Notes under the pieces: generated by a model
What the model was told of the DNA's origin: nothing
Database searches by the model: none
Seen by the model: only the letters and a program-made list of their open reading frames with translations
Part shown: positions 62,206 through 64,000 of the stretch, piece after piece
Layout of the letters: each line of letters begins with the position of its first letter
Position numbering within the stretch: the stretch's first letter is position 1
Program-made: the position numbers and the translations under genes
NCBI RefSeq assembly: GCF_021440195.1
Contig: NZ_JAJTSZ010000006.1
Span: 186,001-250,000, forward strand
From: Dyadobacter sp. CY356
GTDB lineage: Bacteria; Bacteroidota; Bacteroidia; Cytophagales; Spirosomataceae
DNA: 64,000 nt
Direction: 5' to 3'

Positions 62206-62919
62206 ATGAGATCAATCAAGACAACAATTTATGTGACGCTTTTATTCCTGACAACAGTAATTTCTGCTCAGGCTCAGACAAAAGGTTTTGCATTTGGTAT
62301 TAAAGGTGGAGTTAACTTGTCCAAACTAACCATGGGCAACGTTTTAACGACCAGATATGATGAGAATGGAAATGCCTACAAAAAATTTGATGGATCAGAT
62401 GTCCGCGATAATTTGAAAGAAAGTCTGGATACCAAAACGGGTATGGTAGGTGGGGTTTGGATGCGTTTTGGGAAAACAATTTTTGTACAACCCGAGGTTT
62501 TGGTTTCAACAAAAGGCGGATCTTTTAATATAATCCCTGATGGCTCAACCACTGCTCAAACCGTCAAAATTAAATACAGCAATATTGATGTCCCAATTCT
62601 TATTGGTCTAAAAGGAGGTCCTATCCGCGTTTTGGCAGGTCCGTTATTTTCCTTCCGTGTGGGTGATAACCAAAAGCTGAGTGATGCTTTCAAAGAATAT
62701 TCTTCCAACCGTGATGGTGCTTTATCGAACGCTGTTGTAGGTTATCAATTTGGTGCAGGTCTTGATTTGGGAAGTTTCAGTCTGGATGTACGTAAGGAAG
62801 GTACCTTTACAGATCTTGCAACTTTTAAATTAAATAACAAGCCAATTGACGGAAGCAGTGCAACCGTTCGTCAAAAAATAACTTCATGGCAAGTGACTTT
62901 GGGAATTAAGCTGTTCTAA
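62206..62919 (+). CDS. PorT-like outer membrane beta-barrel protein
   Basis: A 237-residue protein with a signal peptide (TTIYVTLLFLTTVISAQAQ). The pattern FAFGIKGGVNLSKL at the start, VGGVWMRFGKTIFVQPEVLVS, and the final WQVTLGIKLF is typical of small Bacteroidota barrels of the OMP_b-brl_2 group. Eight or so amphipathic strands are visible. The transported or bound substrate is unknown. Confidence 0.82.
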   Translation: MRSIKTTIYVTLLFLTTVISAQAQTKGFAFGIKGGVNLSKLTMGNVLTTRYDENGNAYKKFDGSDVRDNLKESLDTKTGMVGGVWMRFGKTIFVQPEVLVSTKGGSFNIIPDGSTTAQTVKIKYSNIDVPILIGLKGGPIRVLAGPLFSFRVGDNQKLSDAFKEYSSNRDGALSNAVVGYQFGAGLDLGSFSLDVRKEGTFTDLATFKLNNKPIDGSSATVRQKITSWQVTLGIKLF

Positions 62920-63026
62920 GCAGTTAGCTGATAGCGGTTGGCGTTTAGCTATTGGACCTCATTCAAATTCAAGAAATATCTTATTATCAATTTCTGACAG
63001 CCGACAGCAGATTGCCGATGGCTTAT

Positions 63027-63062
63027 AAAAAAACATGCAGCCATCGATCTGGCGATGGCTGC
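63027..63062 (-). terminator. Terminator of the LytTR gene
   Basis: On the minus strand GCAGCCATCG pairs with CGATGGCTGC over 10 bp with a 6-base loop, followed 3 bases later by seven T (63027-63033). It lies about 60 bases after the stop codon at 63121. Confidence 0.75.
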
Positions 63063-63120
63063 TGTCTATATGAATAACCCACTAATTTTAAAAGTAAATG
63101 TTTTGGTATAGGCAATTGGT

Positions 63121-63519
63121 TTAAGCGCTTATGCGCAGGTTGCTATGATCAAGTATATTTGTAATTTCTTTAATCTTTCTGCGTGAAACAATCACTTCTT
63201 TGCCGCAAGACATACGAAGCATACGATCGTCTTCCATACGTTCTACTACGTAAATAGAATTAACCAGATACGATTTGTGAACCCTGATAAAATTGCTGTC
63301 CAGTAACTCCGCAAGCGATTTCAACGTTTTTGAAACTAAATACCTTTTGCCTGCATTTGTATATATGAAAGTATAATTACCTTCTCCTTCCAGAAATGTG
63401 ATGACATCCGGAGTTAGAAATATAGTTCTGCCCATTGACTGAACAGAAATGTGGACGGCGCGGTCAGTAAAAGAATTATCTGACAGTGTTTGATGGGTAA
63501 AGTCTCCTAAAGTTTTCAT
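63121..63519 (-). CDS. Stand-alone LytTR DNA-binding regulator
   Basis: A 132-residue protein consisting of a short N-terminus and one LytTR domain (ITFLEGEGNYTFIYTNAGKR, then LDSNFIRVHKSYLVNS and VIVSRRKIKEI). No receiver domain is present, so it is not phosphorylated in the usual way. It may respond to another signal or partner. A TAAATTTG element lies upstream at 63559-63566. Confidence 0.88.
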   Translation of the reverse strand: MKTLGDFTHQTLSDNSFTDRAVHISVQSMGRTIFLTPDVITFLEGEGNYTFIYTNAGKRYLVSKTLKSLAELLDSNFIRVHKSYLVNSIYVVERMEDDRMLRMSCGKEVIVSRRKIKEITNILDHSNLRISA

Positions 63520-63914
63520 AGTGCTCGGGGTTGGCCGTAGTTACGTTGTTTGACGGTTCAAATTTAGCTCTTCCTACGCTCTAAGAAAAGTACCCGGAAA
63601 TAGGTATTTTGATATAAAATTCTGTAAATCAGATTTTTAAAAAAATTATAAAAGTAAAATGACGTAACTGACCTTAGTAAAACACGTAATTTTACCTAGT
63701 GCCCAAATCCTTAAAATCAGGCTCTTTTTACGTTAAATTCCGAAGTAGTTAAAATTGTCATTTCTAAGCATCTAACTTTATCTATCTTTGCACCAGTTTT
63801 AAGCCCAGAGTCAAGACACGAATAACAGGCACAAATAAAAAATTCCAGGAATATGGTAACCTGAAAATCCAGGTTTTACGGCTTATCCATTATTTCTTCC
63901 AACCAATAAAATTT
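63520..63914. other. Intergenic region between the LytTR gene and pheS
   Basis: These 395 bases hold no convincing gene. The left part carries a minus-strand -7 match (TAAATTTG, 63559-63566) for the LytTR gene, and the right part a plus-strand one (TATCTTTG, 63783-63790) for pheS. The remainder is AT-rich, with nothing else recognised. Confidence 0.6.
63783..63790 (+). promoter_or_regulatory. Candidate -7 promoter element of pheS
   Basis: TATCTTTG followed by CA is a close match to the Bacteroidota consensus. The leader to the ATG at 63915 would be about 120 bases, long enough for a tRNA-synthetase regulatory leader, though no conserved structure was identified. Confidence 0.5.
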
Positions 63915-64000
63915 ATGATTACTGACCGCGTAAAAGAATTGCTTCACGAAATAGAAGGCAGCCTGGTTGAAAACAAAGAACAACTGGAAGCGTTTCGTTT
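63915..64000 (+). CDS. pheS: Phenylalanine-tRNA ligase alpha subunit (partial, N-terminus)
   Basis: Only the first 28 codons are present before the window ends (MITDRVKELLHEIEGSLVEN...). This helical start with alternating charged residues resembles the PheS N-terminal coiled coil (KELL-EIE...LE-FR). The remainder is outside the window, so the identification is tentative. Confidence 0.55.
   Translation, partial: MITDRVKELLHEIEGSLVENKEQLEAFR

Overview
The window looks like chromosomal DNA from a Bacteroidota bacterium of the Cytophagales type, with Dyadobacter or Spirosoma relatives most likely. This rests on a SusC/SusD pair, a type IX secretion plug protein, DUF4302, DUF4403, DUF2027-Smr and DUF3276 proteins, a Bacteroidota-style OmpA porin, promoters of the TAnnTTTG type and the absence of Shine-Dalgarno sequences. 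No sequence search could be run; identities come from motif and family recognition.

Layout. 1-3.8 kb: lipid A/LPS and cofactor genes (lpxB partial, a PTPS/QueD enzyme, hldD) and a stand-alone sufB. 3.8-8.7 kb: a Kef-like antiporter, a PLP enzyme, an RluD-type pseudouridine synthase and a GNAT. 8.7-12.7 kb: the rpsP-rimM-trmD operon, an OmpA porin and the RNase P RNA. 12.8-19.4 kb: envelope proteins (DUF4403, DUF2027-Smr, DUF2279, a membrane vWA protein) and fabG. 19.6-23 kb: a PIN toxin-antitoxin pair, an SDR, and an ABC exporter whose ATPase gene has an in-frame stop. 23-28 kb: a glycosylasparaginase followed by two GH29 alpha-L-fucosidases, a plausible set for dismantling the core of fucosylated N-glycans, with an AT-rich unknown gene pair between the fucosidases. 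28-36.2 kb: three small membrane proteins, then a susC-susD-metallohydrolase-DUF4302 uptake operon.

36.5-52 kb is the most coherent block: a nitrate/nitrite assimilation island. On the minus strand nirB, nirD, a PilJ/NarX-like sensor kinase and a NarL-like regulator run in one direction. Divergently on the plus strand lie cobA, an outer-membrane channel, a NarK transporter, a 1185-residue nitrate reductase fused to a NirB-like flavoprotein and a BFD domain, a sulfite-reductase-like/rubredoxin fusion without siroheme-cluster cysteines, and a nitrate-reductase-associated protein. A precorrin-2 dehydrogenase closes the island. Its genes cover import, two-step reduction, siroheme supply and probably sensing. 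The divergent promoter region carries a cluster of related palindromes that could be the regulator's operator.

52-64 kb: hicBA, an ABC-F ATPase with a possibly leaderless message, a Uma2 nuclease, the T9SS plug protein, ychF, a DUF3276 protein, an RlpA protein, a DUF58 protein, radA, a beta-barrel protein, a LytTR regulator and the start of pheS. Palindromic dispersed elements lie at 25.6, 39.0, 49.2 and 60.5 kb. No tRNA, rRNA, CRISPR array, insertion sequence or prophage was seen.
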